Shown: positions 62,712-64,000 of the stretch, piece after piece
Layout of the letters: each line of letters opens with the position of its first letter
How positions within the stretch are numbered: the first letter of the stretch is position 1
Assembly: GCF_014646695.1 (NCBI RefSeq)
Contig: NZ_BMNT01000030.1
Span: 47,961-111,960 of the forward strand
Source: Sphaerisporangium melleum
GTDB lineage: Bacteria; Actinomycetota; Actinomycetes; Streptosporangiales; Streptosporangiaceae
DNA: 64,000 nt
Reading direction: 5' to 3'
Notes under the pieces: generated by a model
The model's input: only the letters and a program-made list of their open reading frames with translations
Database searches by the model: none
What the model was told of the DNA's origin: nothing
Program-made: the position numbers and the translations under genes

Positions 62712-64000
62712 GTGAACCTTGCACAGCAGACGGGCGGCGCTTGGGAGACCGAGCGTCGCCTGACCGCGATCGCTCGAACCGGGCTCTCCGTGCCCGCTCG
62801 GCAGGCTGTCATCGACCAGCAGATCACTCCCCAACGCTCGGTGCTCGATTACGGGTGCGGACGGGGCGACGACGTCCGTGTACTCAGACAGATGGAGATC
62901 GAGGCGTCTGGGTGGGATCCGCACTTCCACCCCGATGGGAACCTTGGCCCTGCGGACGTCATCCTCCTAACGTACGTACTGAACGTCATTGAGGACCCCG
63001 AGGAACGCCGCCTTACCCTGATGCGGGCCTGGGAGCTGACCGGTCAGACGCTTGTCGTTTCCACTCGGCTGACGTGGGAGAAGGCCAAAGTCAAGGGTGC
63101 CGAGTTCGGCGATGGAGTGCTGACGAGTCGGCGGACGTTCCAGCACCTATTCGGTGCCAGTGAACTGCGTAGCTACGTAGAGGACGCCACAGGTGTGCGT
63201 TGCGTCTCGGCGGCGCCGGGCGTCGTGTATGCCTTTAAGCGGGACGAGGCACGCCTCAGCTATTTGGCCCGGCGAATCGCACCAGACACTGCCTGGCTCG
63301 TCTCTGATGACGCCGCGTCCGCCATTGCGGCTGTTGTCGACCACACCGAGCAGCGGGGCAGGATTCCTCGAGTGGAAGAGATGCCTACGCACATGATCGA
63401 GCTCCTGGCGCACCTCAGCGCCTCAGAGCTTCAGCGCCTCGTCAGAGTCTCCGCCGACCCGGAGAAGGTCGCCGAGGGCGGCAAGCGCTCCACACTGACG
63501 ACGCTACTTTTCCTCGGCGTAGAACTCTTCAACGGTCGCGGGCCGTTCAGCTGCCTTCCGCTGTCTGTCCAGTTGGATGTGAGAGCGTTTTTTAGTTCCT
63601 ACAAGGAGGCATGCCGGCGTGCAGATCGGTTGCTGCTCAAGCTTCGCGACGACTCCTACGTCCGGGGAGCGACGAACGGATCTCTGGTCGGCAAGGTGAC
63701 CCCAACGGCACTCTATGTGCATCGGCGAGCGATCGATGCAATGCCGGTGGTACTGCGGCTCTACGAGCACTGCGCATCGATCGCGGCAGGGCGCCCACTG
63801 GAATGGACGATCGCCAAGCTTCGGCACCAGGGGCGTGGAGTCAGCTGGCTGGACTATCCGGAGTTCGACGCCGACCCACACCCGCGGCTGAGGTCTTCCT
63901 ACCAGGTAGATCTCACCACCTTGAAGACCTCGCATCTGTCATATGAGGCATCCGCCAACCGGCCGTTGCTCCACCGTAAACATGAGTTCTTGCACCCCGA
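62712..64000 (+). CDS. DNA phosphorothioation-associated methyltransferase, 3' cut by window edge
   Basis: Starts at GTG 62712 behind GAGGA (short spacing) and is open to the right edge: 429 codons seen. SAM-binding motif I is visible (SVLDYGCGRGDDV, about residues 42-54), then WDPHF and VILLTYVLNVIEDPEERRLT. The C-terminal half (RSTLTTLLFLGVELFNGRGP; VGKVTPTALYVHRRAIDAMP) fits the phosphorothioation-associated putative methyltransferase family. The DNA or other substrate is unknown. The last gene visible; more dnd genes may follow. Confidence 0.88.
   Translation, partial: MNLAQQTGGAWETERRLTAIARTGLSVPARQAVIDQQITPQRSVLDYGCGRGDDVRVLRQMEIEASGWDPHFHPDGNLGPADVILLTYVLNVIEDPEERRLTLMRAWELTGQTLVVSTRLTWEKAKVKGAEFGDGVLTSRRTFQHLFGASELRSYVEDATGVRCVSAAPGVVYAFKRDEARLSYLARRIAPDTAWLVSDDAASAIAAVVDHTEQRGRIPRVEEMPTHMIELLAHLSASELQRLVRVSADPEKVAEGGKRSTLTTLLFLGVELFNGRGPFSCLPLSVQLDVRAFFSSYKEACRRADRLLLKLRDDSYVRGATNGSLVGKVTPTALYVHRRAIDAMPVVLRLYEHCASIAAGRPLEWTIAKLRHQGRGVSWLDYPEFDADPHPRLRSSYQVDLTTLKTSHLSYEASANRPLLHRKHEFLHP

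Noticed and set aside
1-64000. tRNA, rRNA, riboswitch or phage integration site
   Set aside because: No cloverleaf, rRNA conserved blocks or direct att repeats were seen by eye; a covariance search would be needed to exclude small RNAs.

Overview
The window is high-GC actinobacterial chromosome. The third codon position is almost always G or C, GTG and TTG starts are common, and ATGA/GTGA gene overlaps are frequent. A divergent XRE regulator/ATPase pair, FxLD-type lanthipeptide genes and long LuxR, SWIM and DUF6493 genes suggest Streptosporangiales (Nonomuraea- or Streptosporangium-like). That placement is inference; no rRNA or tRNA gene was seen.

Layout. 1-7.1 kb: a divergent cluster of a TPR-like membrane protein (cut by the left edge), a TPR-CHAT cysteine protease, a CBS-like/zinc-ribbon protein and an SAF-domain membrane protein, which looks like a membrane-linked protease signalling or conflict system. 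7.2-14.4 kb: TetR plus an F420/NADP-type reductase, a repeat lipoprotein, a GT4 glycosyltransferase/GH92 mannosidase operon and an RDD membrane protein. 14.6-16.4 kb: an overlapping pair of DprA-like and ComF-like phosphoribosyltransferase genes. 16.6-17.2 kb: a SpoU methyltransferase. 17.2-26.1 kb: a class I lanthipeptide locus with exporter, 54-residue precursor, strong hairpins, full-length LanB, LanC with an unusual repeated N-terminus, a 75-residue protein and a JmjC-type oxygenase. 26.2-30.7 kb: two small cupins, a large LuxR (LAL) regulator and an alpha/beta hydrolase.

30.8-37.7 kb: an ECF sigma factor flanked by two decayed 3' gene fragments, whose intact relatives lie 2 kb away in an overlapping five-gene operon (patatin, GT1 glycosyltransferase, membrane protein, lipase-like protein, NmrA-like reductase). 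38.2-40.8 kb: MarR regulator, nitroreductase and aldo/keto reductase, with paired MarR-type operators before the first two. 40.9-45.4 kb: SWIM protein plus a frameshifted DUF6493 gene. 45.7-52 kb: a Tat-exported TPR/aspartyl-protease-like protein lacking its aspartates, an ICMT-type methyltransferase, a hydrolase/HxlR divergent pair, and several frameshifted or decayed genes (methyltransferase remnant, XRE regulator, RsbW-like ATPase).

52-64 kb: base composition drops visibly and genes change character: two XRE regulators, a small membrane protein, a decayed IS21-type transposase, then a tightly overlapping operon linked to DNA phosphorothioation: a sigma-region-4 protein, a PLD-helicase, a 60-residue protein, DndD, Dnd-associated protein 4 and a Dnd-associated methyltransferase cut by the right edge. 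No dndA/B/C/E is visible, so those genes lie outside the window or are absent. This end looks like a horizontally acquired defence island.
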